DNA of 64,000 bases from Sphingobacteriales bacterium (GCA_016721245.1 JADKIQ010000005.1:303512-367511); one strand, 5' to 3'; shown: positions 35,920 through 44,987, numbered from the stretch's first letter. The notes: a model not told the origin generated them from the sequence alone. Numbers and translations: made by a program.

Positions 35920-37695
35920 ATGAAAATTTTACTCTACTATCTTAAAAAATATAAATGGCTGGTCGTTCTCACATTTCTACTGGCAATTGTTAATCAGTGT
36001 TTTTCGCTCTTAGATCCTTATATCTTCGGTAAAATATTCGACAATTTTGCTACGCATCCGCATGACAAGATTGTCAACGGTGTAAAAATACCCAGAACAC
36101 AGCATGAGTTTATGTTAGGTGTTTTATTTTTGATTGGCTGCGCGATTTCCGTTGCCATGATTAGCCGTATCGCCAAAGCGTTTCAGGATTATTTTATGAA
36201 TGTGGTTATCCAGCGCTTCGGAGCCGATGTATACACGGATGGCCTCAAACACGCCTTACAATTACCCTTTCAGGACTTTGAAGATCAACGCAGCGGAGAA
36301 ACTTTAAACATCCTGCAGAAAGTACGCCTGGACTCCGAGCGGTTCATGCAAAATTTCATCAATGTATTGTTTGTTGCGATTATCGGAATTGTCTTTGTAA
36401 TTATATACTCCGCATTTGTATATCCATGGCTGATTCTGATGTATTTTATTTCTTCTTTCTTACTAGGCTTTTCCATCAATATTTTATCTAAAAGAATAAA
36501 ACTGGTGCAGGCTACCATTACCAAACAAACCAATGTATTGGCAGGTGCCACCACAGAAAGTTTGCGCAATATTGAATTGATAAAAAGCTTGGGCTTAACC
36601 AATCAGGAAGTTACCCGACTAAACGATACGACTATTAAAATCTTGCATTTAGAACTGGAAAAAGTAAAAAAAATACGCAGTATCGCTTTCATACAGGGAA
36701 CGCTGGTCAACTCATTGCGACAGGTTATCATGTTTATAATCTTGTACCTGATTTTTAATGACCACCTCACAGCTGGCCAATTAATTACACTTCAGTTTTA
36801 TTCTTTTTTTATTTTTAATCCTTTGCAGGAAATGGGGAACGTCATTCTAAGTTACCGTGAGGCAGAAGCTTCTCTGAATAACTTTGAGAAACTTATGCAA
36901 AGACCGGTTGAACAAAAACCACAGGTGGCGCTCAACCTTCATTCCATCGAACATTTAAGTTTTGAACAAGTCGGGTTTCAGCACCGCACCGCCAAATCAA
37001 AAGCTGTGGAAGATATTTCATTTCGTGTAGAAAAAGGAGATACCATCGCGTTTGTAGGTCCTTCCGGTTCCGGAAAAACTACCCTGGTGAAATTGCTGGT
37101 GGGCTTGTACAAACCTCAGGATGGAAAGATTTTATACAACAACATTGATTCTGAAAATATAGACATTGATGAATTGCGTGCACAAATTGGTTTTGTTACA
37201 CAAGACACACAGCTATTTGCCGGCACGATAAAAGAAAATTTATTATTCGTCAATCCAACTGCAACAGATGCTGAAATTTTAGAAGTTTTACAGCAGGCTT
37301 CTTGCGAAAATTTATTAGCACGAAGTGAAAATGGAATTAATTCCGTAATTGGTGAAGGTGGCATGAAAGTTTCCGGTGGCGAAAAACAGCGCTTGTCCAT
37401 TGCTCGAGCATTATTACGTCGCCCGAAAATAATTGTATTTGATGAAGCTACTTCTGCACTGGATTCTATCACAGAAAATGAAATTACACAAACCATCAGA
37501 AAAATTGTTGCCAACAAACAACAAATTACCGTGATGATTGCACATCGACTATCAACTATCATGCATGCAGATAAAATTTTTGTATTAGAAAAAGGAAAGA
37601 TAATTGAGACCGGCAACCATGCAGCTTTATTAGAAGAAAAAGGTTTGTATTATGCGATGTGGCGTCAGCAGATTGGCGAACGAAAAAGCGAATAA
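35920..37695 (+). CDS. ABC transporter, fused permease and ATPase (exporter type)
   Basis: A 591-residue half-transporter of the ABCB/MsbA type: six membrane helices in the first ~320 residues, then a nucleotide-binding domain with Walker A GPSGSGKTT, the Q-loop, signature VSGGEKQRLSIARAL, Walker B IIVFDEATSAL and the H-loop AHRLSTI. It works as a homodimer or heterodimer exporter; the substrate (lipid, peptide or drug) cannot be told. The ATG at 35920 is chosen; the TTG at 35911 overlaps the promoter. It starts a plus-strand run with the GNAT and SDR genes immediately downstream. Confidence 0.92.
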   Translation: MKILLYYLKKYKWLVVLTFLLAIVNQCFSLLDPYIFGKIFDNFATHPHDKIVNGVKIPRTQHEFMLGVLFLIGCAISVAMISRIAKAFQDYFMNVVIQRFGADVYTDGLKHALQLPFQDFEDQRSGETLNILQKVRLDSERFMQNFINVLFVAIIGIVFVIIYSAFVYPWLILMYFISSFLLGFSINILSKRIKLVQATITKQTNVLAGATTESLRNIELIKSLGLTNQEVTRLNDTTIKILHLELEKVKKIRSIAFIQGTLVNSLRQVIMFIILYLIFNDHLTAGQLITLQFYSFFIFNPLQEMGNVILSYREAEASLNNFEKLMQRPVEQKPQVALNLHSIEHLSFEQVGFQHRTAKSKAVEDISFRVEKGDTIAFVGPSGSGKTTLVKLLVGLYKPQDGKILYNNIDSENIDIDELRAQIGFVTQDTQLFAGTIKENLLFVNPTATDAEILEVLQQASCENLLARSENGINSVIGEGGMKVSGGEKQRLSIARALLRRPKIIVFDEATSALDSITENEITQTIRKIVANKQQITVMIAHRLSTIMHADKIFVLEKGKIIETGNHAALLEEKGLYYAMWRQQIGERKSE

Positions 37696-37696
37696 G

Positions 37697-38209
37697 ATGA
37701 TTATTGAAACACCCAGATTAACCTTACAGTTACTAACGCTAGAACAAGCAGAGCTTTATTTTCTTGGTAATAATTTGCTGGAAAAGAATCTGCAGTTACC
37801 AGATAGCAACAGAATAATTGATGCACATTTTAAAGAAGTTGCCGAAAACGTTTTTTTGCCTAATCTCAGAAAAGAAGAAACAAGTGCTATTTTTTATTCA
37901 TTCTTTATTCTGATAGAAAATACTGCAAAAGAAATAGTTGGTGAGATTGGATGCCATTCAAAACCAAATGAAACAGGCGAGGTAGAAATTGGGTACAGCA
38001 CACAGGCACATTTCCAGAATAAAGGTTACATGTCAGAAGCCGTAGGCGCTTTTTCAAAAGAGTTGTTGTCTTTAGAAATGGTGAAAACAATTATAGCGAT
38101 TACAGACAAATCAAATATTCCATCACAAAAAGTCCTGATTTGTAATAATTTTATAAGAGATAATGAAACCGCAGAGAATATTACCTGGAAACTAAATAAA
38201 ATCATATGA
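37697..38209 (+). CDS. GNAT-family N-acetyltransferase
   Basis: A 170-residue acetyltransferase of the RimJ/RimL-like group. It starts MIIETPRLTLQLLT, and the acetyl-CoA motif is in the VEIGYSTQAHFQNKGYMSEAVGAF segment. Its substrate is unknown. It begins one base after the ABC gene stop codon, and its stop overlaps the SDR start (ATGA at 38206-38209), so the three are likely translated from one message. Confidence 0.85.
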   Translation: MIIETPRLTLQLLTLEQAELYFLGNNLLEKNLQLPDSNRIIDAHFKEVAENVFLPNLRKEETSAIFYSFFILIENTAKEIVGEIGCHSKPNETGEVEIGYSTQAHFQNKGYMSEAVGAFSKELLSLEMVKTIIAITDKSNIPSQKVLICNNFIRDNETAENITWKLNKII

Positions 38210-38910
38210 AGCTAAAAGGTTCAAAAATACTCATCACCGGCGGAAGCTCCGGCATTGGTTTGGCAACGGCAAAACTTTTAATCTCCAAAGGTGCACAAGT
38301 TGTCATAAGCGGACGTGATAAAAAGACATTAAAAAAGGCTGTAGACGAAACGGGCGCCATAGCCCTTGTCTGCGATGTGACCAATGAAACGGAAGTGATT
38401 AAGATGGTAAAAAGTGCCGTTAAAAAACTGAACGGTTTGGATGTCTTAATCAACAATGCGGGATTTGGTTATTTTGAATTGTTGCAAAACATGGATGCTG
38501 AGAAATTCAGGGCAATCCTGGAAACAAACGTAACGGGCGCCATGCTTTGCGGACGTGAGAGTGCAAAATACTTCATCCAACAGAATCTCGGGAACATCAT
38601 CAATGTGGCCTCCACTTCTGCACTGAAGGGACATCAGATGGGTACGGCTTATTCGACCTCCAAATGGGCTTTGCGCGGCATGACGGAATGCTGGCGGGAA
38701 GAATTACGCCCCTACAATATCCGCGTGATGATGGTACATCCTAGCGAAGTGCAAACCAACTTTGTTGCCAACTCCGGCAGAGCAAGACGCGATTTTAATC
38801 CGACCAAACTCGAAGCGCAGGATGTGGCACATTTAATGGTTTCCATGCTGGAATTACGAAATGTTGGCTTCATTCCGGAAGCGACCATTTGGAGTACGAA
38901 TCCTAAGTAA
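38206..38910 (+). CDS. Short-chain dehydrogenase/reductase (FabG-like)
   Basis: A 234-residue Rossmann-fold oxidoreductase with the N-terminal GGSSGIGLATA motif, the NAG segment in NNAGFGYFEL, and the catalytic Tyr-x3-Lys in AYSTSKWALRG with the Ser in VASTSALKG. The HPSEVQTNFVANS block is typical of SDRs acting on 3-oxoacyl or hydroxysteroid-like substrates, but the substrate is unknown. It overlaps the GNAT gene by four bases. Confidence 0.88.
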   Translation: MKLKGSKILITGGSSGIGLATAKLLISKGAQVVISGRDKKTLKKAVDETGAIALVCDVTNETEVIKMVKSAVKKLNGLDVLINNAGFGYFELLQNMDAEKFRAILETNVTGAMLCGRESAKYFIQQNLGNIINVASTSALKGHQMGTAYSTSKWALRGMTECWREELRPYNIRVMMVHPSEVQTNFVANSGRARRDFNPTKLEAQDVAHLMVSMLELRNVGFIPEATIWSTNPK

Positions 38911-39000
38911 CTCTGGCATCACAGAGTTACACAAAGAAATTCACAGAGATTCAGGAAATGTTGAACTCTGTGTAATCTCTGAGAAACTCTGTGATATAAC
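38911..39000. repeat. Inverted repeat with CTCTGTG arms (dispersed type)
   Basis: ATCACAGAGTT at 38918-38928 is the perfect inverse of AACTCTGTGAT at 38985-38995. Inner segments (TCACAGAGAT, CTCTGTGTAATCTCT) also pair. The word CTCTGTGATATAA recurs at about 54887-54899. Confidence 0.7.
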
Positions 39001-39086
39001 TAAATGCCAACTTGTCAGAAAATGTCAAGTGGTATAACTTTTGACTTATTCATCTTATTATCTAACTTCTAAAAATCTAAATATCT

Positions 39087-40439
39087 ATGTCAATGGAAAC
39101 AGGAAAAATTAATGTACAAACCGAGAACATCTTCCCGATTATTAAAAAATTCTTGTACTCAGACCATGAAATCTTCTTGCGTGAGTTGGTATCGAATGCA
39201 GTGGATGCCACCAAAAAACTGAAAGGATTGGCGCAATTAGGGGAGGCCAAAGGTGATTTGGGTGATTTGACCATTGAAATCAAGATTGACAAAGAAAAAA
39301 ACACACTGACCATTGCCGACAAAGGGCTTGGCATGACAGCAGAGGAAGTGAAAAAATACATCAACCAGATTGCCTTTTCATCTGCCGGAGAATTTGTAGA
39401 AAAGTTGAAAAATACCGATTCCAATGCCATCATCGGAAACTTCGGTTTGGGTTTCTATTCCGCCTTTATGGTGGCTGAAAAAGTGGAGATTTACACCAAA
39501 TCCTACAAAGACGAACCGGCCGTGAAATGGAGCTGCGACGGCTCCACCGAATTTACGTTGGAAGAAATCGAAAAAACACAACGCGGTTCTGAAATCGTAT
39601 TATACATTGCCGAAGATTCCAGAGAATTTTTAGAGGATCATCGCATCAAAAGCTTATTAAATAAATATTGCAAATTCCTGCCGATTCCAATTCAGTTTGG
39701 TATAAAATTTCAATCCGAAGAAGATAAAAAAGAAGGAAAACCGCAGGAACCGGAAATCATCAACAACCCGGCACCGGCCTGGACGAAAACGCCAACCAGC
39801 TTAACGGATGAGGATTACAAAAACTTCTACCGAGAGTTATATCCGATGAATTTTGACGAACCTTTGTTCTGGATTCATTTGAATGTAGATTATCCGTTCA
39901 ACCTAACCGGTATTTTATATTTCCCGAAACTGAAAAAGAATTTTGAAGTACAAAAAGATAAAATCCAATTGTATTCCAATCAGGTTTTTGTAACAGATAA
40001 TGTGGGTGAAATTGTACCGGAATATTTGACTTTATTACACGGTGTTATTGACTCGCCAGATATTCCATTAAATGTATCTCGTTCGTATTTACAAAGCGAC
40101 GGCAACGTAAAGAAAATCAATCAGCATATTTCCAAAAAAGTTTCCGACAAGCTGCAGGAAATCTTCAACAGCGACAGAAAGCAGTTCGAAGAGAAATGGA
40201 GCGACATCGGTTTGTTTGTGAAATATGGCATGATCAGCGATGAGAAATTTTATGAAAGAAGCAACGGATTTGCTTTGTTTCCAACTACAGAAAGTGCATT
40301 CTATACATTTGCGGAATTAAAAGAGAAAATCGCTGCGAATCAAACAGATAAAGATGGCAATTTAGTGGTTCTATACACGTCTGATGAGGAAGAGCAGCAC
40401 AGTTATATTGTGCAGGCAAAGAGCGTGGATACGAAATAG
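39087..40439 (+). CDS. htpG: Molecular chaperone HtpG (Hsp90), N-terminal and middle part
   Basis: Hsp90-family chaperone. This part holds the GHKL ATPase (FLRELVSNAVDATKK, GLGMTAEEV, GNFGLGFYSAFMVA) and the middle client-binding domain (PLFWIHLNVDYPFNLTG, DSPDIPLNVSRSYLQ). It ends early at 40439 because the frame changes at 40418-40420: an AAA that should be AAAA. The last eight residues of this frame are not real. Adding one base joins it to the following part for a ~620-residue protein, the normal HtpG length. The ATG at 39087 is right for the family. Confidence 0.95.
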   Translation: MSMETGKINVQTENIFPIIKKFLYSDHEIFLRELVSNAVDATKKLKGLAQLGEAKGDLGDLTIEIKIDKEKNTLTIADKGLGMTAEEVKKYINQIAFSSAGEFVEKLKNTDSNAIIGNFGLGFYSAFMVAEKVEIYTKSYKDEPAVKWSCDGSTEFTLEEIEKTQRGSEIVLYIAEDSREFLEDHRIKSLLNKYCKFLPIPIQFGIKFQSEEDKKEGKPQEPEIINNPAPAWTKTPTSLTDEDYKNFYRELYPMNFDEPLFWIHLNVDYPFNLTGILYFPKLKKNFEVQKDKIQLYSNQVFVTDNVGEIVPEYLTLLHGVIDSPDIPLNVSRSYLQSDGNVKKINQHISKKVSDKLQEIFNSDRKQFEEKWSDIGLFVKYGMISDEKFYERSNGFALFPTTESAFYTFAELKEKIAANQTDKDGNLVVLYTSDEEEQHSYIVQAKSVDTK

Positions 40440-40948
40440 TGAAGATGGATACGATGATTGACAATCATTTCATCCAGCAGCTGGAAATGAAAAACGAGAA
40501 AACGCAGTTTAAGCGCGTAGATGCTGATATCGTTTCTAATTTAATTCCGAAAGAAGAAGAAGCGGTTTCTGTATTATCTAAAGAACAGGAAGAAAAACTA
40601 AAAACGTTGTTTGAAACTACGATTGAAAAATCAAAAGCAGATATAGAACTAAAAGCATTATCGCCAACAGATGCGCCGATTGTAATTACCCGCAATGAGT
40701 TTATGCGACGTATGATGGAAATGCAGAAAATGGGCGGCGGCTCGCCGTTTATGTTTGGCGGCATGGATGAAAAATTAAACCTGGTTATCAATACCAATCA
40801 TCCGATTAATGCCAAATTACTGGAAGAAGACACTTCACATCAGGAAAAGCATATCAAGCAACTGTACGATTTAGCCTTACTATCGCAAAACATGTTGAAA
40901 GGCGAAGCGCTGACAAATTTCGTACAAAGAAGTTTTGAGCTGATATAA
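40418..40948 (+). CDS. htpG: HtpG, C-terminal dimerisation part (after frameshift)
   Basis: Continuation of htpG. The in-frame codons from 40418 read KERGYEIVKMDTMIDNHFIQ, which is the standard text after the middle domain, and then the C-terminal dimerisation domain with ITRNEFMRRMMEMQKMGG, LVINTNHPI and LYDLALLSQNMLKGEA. The GTG at 40439 is not a real start. A terminator follows at 40954. Confidence 0.92.
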   Translation, partial: KERGYEIVKMDTMIDNHFIQQLEMKNEKTQFKRVDADIVSNLIPKEEEAVSVLSKEQEEKLKTLFETTIEKSKADIELKALSPTDAPIVITRNEFMRRMMEMQKMGGGSPFMFGGMDEKLNLVINTNHPINAKLLEEDTSHQEKHIKQLYDLALLSQNMLKGEALTNFVQRSFELI

Positions 40949-40953
40949 GATCA

Positions 40954-41000
40954 TTCATAGCCTTTACGGTTTAAAAGCCTGGAAGGCTATGAAACTTTTT
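40954..41000 (+). terminator. Intrinsic terminator after htpG
   Basis: 11-bp stem TTCATAGCCTT / AAGGCTATGAA with an 18-base loop followed by CTTTTT. The next promoter starts at 41037. Confidence 0.8.
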
Positions 41001-41036
41001 CCGGTTTTTTAACGTTATAAACTGACGTTAAACTAT

Positions 41037-41044
41037 TAAATTTG
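41037..41044 (+). promoter_or_regulatory. -7 element TAAATTTG of the DUF4834 gene
   Basis: TAnnTTTG match, four bases before the ATG at 41049. Confidence 0.6.
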
Positions 41045-41048
41045 CAGC

Positions 41049-41258
41049 ATGTTTCGCTTTTTTAAATACATTATCCTTTTTATTCTTGGGTACAAAGTGA
41101 TTAAGATGCTTTTTGCGGAAGACAAGCCTCAGCAAAAAGTACCACAAACGCCTCCGAAACCAAACATCAACGCCAACGGCTATCAGCAAAACCAGCAAGC
41201 GACTTCTAAACCGAAATTCAACGATGCGGAATTGATTGATTACGAAGAAGTGAAGTAG
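41049..41258 (+). CDS. DUF4834 family protein
   Basis: A 69-residue small membrane protein: one N-terminal helix (residues 3-22, FFKYIILFILGYKVIKMLF) and a Pro/Gln-rich cytoplasmic or periplasmic tail ending DAELIDYEEVK. It matches the Bacteroidota DUF4834 pattern (short anchor plus low-complexity tail with a terminal DYEEV motif). Function unknown. Its own promoter and the terminator before it make it monocistronic. Confidence 0.8.
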   Translation: MFRFFKYIILFILGYKVIKMLFAEDKPQQKVPQTPPKPNINANGYQQNQQATSKPKFNDAELIDYEEVK

Positions 41259-41287
41259 AGTAGTCGTAAGTTGTCAGCCAAATTTCG

Positions 41288-41295
41288 TATTTTTG
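41288..41295 (+). promoter_or_regulatory. -7 element TATTTTTG
   Basis: TAnnTTTG match, 44 bases upstream of the yqeY-like ATG; an example in this window with a normal leader. Confidence 0.5.
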
Positions 41296-41339
41296 CATTA
41301 TTAAATTATTTCATCAATTAATTATTTAATTAAGTTATT

Positions 41340-41792
41340 ATGTCATTAGATCAAAATATAAACAACGAATTGAAAGACGCCATGCTTTCTAAAAATGAAG
41401 TAAAATTGCGTACCATTAAAGCTATAAAAGCAGCTTTTTTAATTGCAAAAACGGAAAAAGGAGCCACAGGAGAAATCACTACAGAGCAGGAAATTAAAAT
41501 ACTGCAAAAACTGTTCAATCAGCGCAAAGAATCTTTTGATATTTTCACCAAAGAAAACCGTCCGGAATTAGCCATTCGCGAGAAAGAAGAAATGGATATT
41601 ATTGCTTCTTATTTACCAAAACAAATGAGCGATGACGAATTGAAAAACATCGTGCAGGCAACCATCACAGAAACCGGCGCTACCTCCATAAAAGACATGG
41701 GTAAAGTAATAGGTTCCGTTTCTAAAAAAGTGGCGGGACAAGCGGAAGGTGCCCGTATTTCTTCACTGGTGAAAGAATTGTTAGGCAATTAA
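41340..41792 (+). CDS. GatB/YqeY domain-containing protein
   Basis: A 150-residue YqeY-family protein related to the tail domain of GatB (tRNA-dependent amidotransferase). Features: the SLDQNINNELKDAMLSK start, the KAAFLIAKTEKGATGEITTEQEIKIL core and the C-terminal KDMGKVIGSVSKKVAGQAEGARISSLVKE, the conserved tRNA-binding-like tail. Stand-alone members probably bind tRNA, but no reaction is established. It is followed by a nested inverted repeat and then the HAD gene. Confidence 0.92.
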   Translation: MSLDQNINNELKDAMLSKNEVKLRTIKAIKAAFLIAKTEKGATGEITTEQEIKILQKLFNQRKESFDIFTKENRPELAIREKEEMDIIASYLPKQMSDDELKNIVQATITETGATSIKDMGKVIGSVSKKVAGQAEGARISSLVKELLGN

Positions 41793-41948
41793 AAACACAT
41801 AGGTTCATAGATTTTTTAGCTTGCTAAAAACTATGTTTCCTTTTTTATATAAAATTTTGTTCTTTTTATTTTTTTACCAGATAAATTCACAGGATTCATA
41901 GAATTACATCTTTGATGTAATTAATAAAACCTATGTTTCTATGTGTTT
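41793..41948. repeat. Nested inverted repeat between yqeY and the HAD gene
   Basis: Perfect outer arms AAACACATAG (41793-41802) and CTATGTGTTT (41939-41948). Inside lies a perfect 9-bp hairpin AATTACATC-TTT-GATGTAATT at 41902-41922. The arms resemble CATAGGTTCATAG-type dispersed elements. Its function is unknown. Confidence 0.65.
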
Positions 41949-41957
41949 AAATACATT

Positions 41958-42605
41958 ATGCAACACCTTATTTTCGATTTAGACGGTACTATTTCCAATC
42001 CGGAACCGGGTATTTTAAATGGTTACAAATATACCTTCCCGACATTAGGCTTACCTACTCCTGACGACTCAACACTCCGCAGTTTAATTGGGCCTCCCTT
42101 ACGCATGGTGTTTGAAGATTTATATCAACAAACACCTGAAAAAGCGACTGAAGCCATCGCTACCTATAGGGTTTATTACAATCAGCTGGGCGGTGCTTTT
42201 GAGAATGAATTGTATGAGGGAATGCTGGACTTAATTGAGAGTCTAACGCGGCAACAAAAGACATTACATGTGGCCACACACAAAGGTGCTATGGCAGATG
42301 AAATTCTGAAACACTTCAACATCCGCCATTATTTTAACCAACTGCAACACTACAACGAAGATAAAAACATCATTACCAAAGAAAAAATGATTGAACTCAT
42401 TTTGGAAGATGAAAATATTTCACAGTTGAACCAAACGGTTATGATTGGCGATCGTCATTCTGATATTGAAGCGGCAAAATATACCGGCATTAAAAGTATA
42501 GGTGTTACGTATGGCTTTGGCACACGCAAAGAAATTGAAGATTCCAAACCGGATTATATTGCCAATAATGTAGCCGAACTGCATACCTTGTTACATCAAA
42601 TCTGA
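41958..42605 (+). CDS. HAD-superfamily phosphatase, phosphoglycolate phosphatase-like
   Basis: A 215-residue hydrolase started at ATG 41958; the GTG at 41943 lies in the repeat. It has the nucleophile motif FDLDGTISNPEPGI, the helical cap, VATHKGAMADEILKHF (motif II Thr), Lys near KEKMIELIL, and GDRHSDIEAAKYTGI (motif IV Asp pair). Gph-like members hydrolyse 2-phosphoglycolate or other sugar phosphates; the specific substrate is unproven. Confidence 0.88.
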   Translation: MQHLIFDLDGTISNPEPGILNGYKYTFPTLGLPTPDDSTLRSLIGPPLRMVFEDLYQQTPEKATEAIATYRVYYNQLGGAFENELYEGMLDLIESLTRQQKTLHVATHKGAMADEILKHFNIRHYFNQLQHYNEDKNIITKEKMIELILEDENISQLNQTVMIGDRHSDIEAAKYTGIKSIGVTYGFGTRKEIEDSKPDYIANNVAELHTLLHQI

Positions 42606-42655
42606 TTATCTTTCGGTAAGTTTATTTTTACAGAGATTGTTCTTAAAGATTATTC

Positions 42656-43831
42656 ATGCCGAAACGATTCATACAGCCGATTATCCGGCCAATCATACAT
42701 CCTATCAAAGAACTTTCCGAAAGCGGAAAGCTGGGAGGTGTGTTGTTGATTCTGGCAACTCTTATTTCCATAACGATAACAAACAGTTCTTTCGGAGAAA
42801 CTTATCTTCACTTCTGGCATAAGGAAATCGGAAACAATTTCATCTCCATGCATCTGGAACACTGGGTGAATGATTTGCTAATGGCCGTCTTCTTTTTTCT
42901 GGTAGGATTAGAAATAAAACGCGAGCTGGTCATTGGAGAATTATCTTCTTTTAAAAAAGTATTACTTCCTCTGTTTGCTGCGCTTGGCGGTATGTTATTT
43001 CCTGCACTTATCTTTTTTGCCTTTAATGCCGGCACGGAGAACCTGCACGGCTGGGCAATCCCCACGGCCACCGATATCGCCTTTTCTTTAGGCGTTTTAT
43101 CGCTCTTGGGCAGCCGCGTGCCTTTATCGCTGAAAGTATTTTTAACCGCATTAGCCATCATCGACGATTTGGGTGGCATTTTAATCATCGCTGTTTTTTA
43201 TACCAACGAAATTCACCCGTACTATTTATTGCTTTCCCTTGCCGTACTTGCTATATTATTTCTGTTGAATAAATTCAAGGTATCCCGTTTTATTTTTTAC
43301 TTCATTCCTATTTTGCTTTTGTGGTATTTCGTTTACAAATCGGGCGTACATGCCACCATTGCGGGTGTTCTTTCCGCGCTGTTCATTCCCATCAGCAAAG
43401 TAGAGCAATACGAACATCTTTTACATAAGCCGGTAAACTATCTTATTCTTCCGGTTTTCGCTTTGGCAAACACCACTATTGCCTTATCTGCAGAAAGCAT
43501 TCCGAATGTTTTTTCTGATTTAGGATTCGGGATTATTCTTGCGTTGTTTGTTGGTAAAACACTGGGTATCTCTTCGCTGGTTTTTATAAGCATTAAAACA
43601 AAAATATGCGAATTACCACAGGATATTTTATTCAAGCATATTGCCGGTGTGGCAATGCTGGCAGGTATTGGCTTCACCATGTCTCTATTTTTTACCGCAC
43701 TTTCATTCGACCATCCTGAGAATGCCAATATTGCCAGACTAGCCATTATTATCGGCTCTACAGTATCTGCAATTTGTGGTTTGATCTTTTTATCTTTGAC
43801 GCTGAAAAAAGAACCGGTTTCTAATTCTTAA
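42656..43831 (+). CDS. nhaA: Na+/H+ antiporter NhaA
   Basis: Twelve-helix sodium/proton antiporter for pH and salt homeostasis, 391 residues. It has the family blocks WVNDLLMAVFFFLVGLEIKREL, PTATDIAFSLGVLSLLG, and the essential Asp pair in ALAIIDDLGGI, plus KPVNYLILPVFALANT and AGIGFTMSLF. The N-terminal ~30 residues carry an extra IQPIIRPIIHPI stretch. It is monocistronic as far as visible. Confidence 0.95.
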   Translation: MPKRFIQPIIRPIIHPIKELSESGKLGGVLLILATLISITITNSSFGETYLHFWHKEIGNNFISMHLEHWVNDLLMAVFFFLVGLEIKRELVIGELSSFKKVLLPLFAALGGMLFPALIFFAFNAGTENLHGWAIPTATDIAFSLGVLSLLGSRVPLSLKVFLTALAIIDDLGGILIIAVFYTNEIHPYYLLLSLAVLAILFLLNKFKVSRFIFYFIPILLLWYFVYKSGVHATIAGVLSALFIPISKVEQYEHLLHKPVNYLILPVFALANTTIALSAESIPNVFSDLGFGIILALFVGKTLGISSLVFISIKTKICELPQDILFKHIAGVAMLAGIGFTMSLFFTALSFDHPENANIARLAIIIGSTVSAICGLIFLSLTLKKEPVSNS

Positions 43832-43841
43832 AATTGCTTGT

Positions 43842-44987
43842 ATAAGAAAGCTATTCGTATTTATTATCTGTTGTTATGCTTGCTGTGCTTTTGCAAAATA
43901 CCATCCTGTCTATTCTTATCCATCAAAATTAGGTTTTGATGCACAGCTGCAAATCGGAAAGGTATGGAAACATACCACCAACTTTCGTCCAACCATCAAC
44001 GGGCCGAGTTATTGCGGAGAAATCAATGTATTTAAACAAACAGATGGCAGCAAGCCCTGGCAAAAGAAATTGCATTACCCTGAAATCGGCGGCGGGGTGT
44101 TTTTTGTGATTCATCACGACAGAGATACGATAGGAAATGCCTTTGCTGCATACGTGTACTGGAAATATGCACTGGTGCGTACCAAAGTCATGGATTTTAA
44201 TCTGAAAATGGGAATAGGATTAGCCTATGCGACTAAAAAATTCATTAAAGGCGAAAATGAAATCCATAATGCGATTGGCTCGAATATGAACGCTTATGTG
44301 CAGCTGCGTTTTGGCTTCGAGTGGAAGATAGCAAAACCGGTTCGTCTGGTCACTGCATTTACTTACAACCATTATTCGGACGGTGCGGTAAAACTGCCTA
44401 ATCTCGGCATCAACACCTTAACGGGTACCATCGGCATCGTATATTATCCTGCTATTGAAAAATACAAATTGGTGATGAATCAGGATTCATTCAGCAAAAA
44501 ACCTGTCTTAAAAAATGAAATTTTTGCAAAGGCGACTGTTGGTTTTCTGGATGTACAAAACAACCTGATTCCGGAAAAGACCTATATGGCGCAGAACACC
44601 AGCATCGGCTACTCGCGCTACCTGAATATAACCAACAAACTGAGTGCGGCTGCGAACCTGGAATTTAATTTCGGAGAGCCGTTTATATATGTAAACACAT
44701 TTGAGGTACAAAATAAACTACTGAAAAAAGCTGCAACGAATTTAAGCGTCAGCATCAGTGATGAAATTCTGATTGGCCGAGTGGCGATGCACCTGGAATT
44801 GGGTGCTTATTTGTTCCACACCTATCGCCTGCCGTTGCCTATATTTTTTAAGATTGGTGGAGTTTGTTATTTGCCGGAAATGGGTAAAAAGAAACGTTCG
44901 CAGATGATGATTTTAGGCAATGTAAAAGCACATGGCGCCACCGCACAAATGGTGGAAATGGGCGCTGGTGGAACGTGGAAGTTTTAA
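43842..44987 (+). CDS. Lipid A 3-O-deacylase-like outer-membrane protein (PagL/acyloxyacyl hydrolase)
   Basis: Beta-barrel lipid A deacylase family. The frame before the ATG at 44070 is open and matches the family (AKYHPVYSYPSKLGFDAQL, GKVWKHTTNFRP), so the real gene starts near 43842, about 380 residues. The catalytic site is FTYNHYSDGAVKLPNLGIN: His and Ser two apart, as in PagL, with Glu or Gly-Leu-Asn context following. No ATG/GTG/TTG is in frame at the right spot; the codon TTG at 43842 starts a signal-like segment in the neighbouring frame, so one indel may lie there. The terminal ~150 residues form further barrel strands. Confidence 0.72.
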   Translation: MRKLFVFIICCYACCAFAKYHPVYSYPSKLGFDAQLQIGKVWKHTTNFRPTINGPSYCGEINVFKQTDGSKPWQKKLHYPEIGGGVFFVIHHDRDTIGNAFAAYVYWKYALVRTKVMDFNLKMGIGLAYATKKFIKGENEIHNAIGSNMNAYVQLRFGFEWKIAKPVRLVTAFTYNHYSDGAVKLPNLGINTLTGTIGIVYYPAIEKYKLVMNQDSFSKKPVLKNEIFAKATVGFLDVQNNLIPEKTYMAQNTSIGYSRYLNITNKLSAAANLEFNFGEPFIYVNTFEVQNKLLKKAATNLSVSISDEILIGRVAMHLELGAYLFHTYRLPLPIFFKIGGVCYLPEMGKKKRSQMMILGNVKAHGATAQMVEMGAGGTWKF

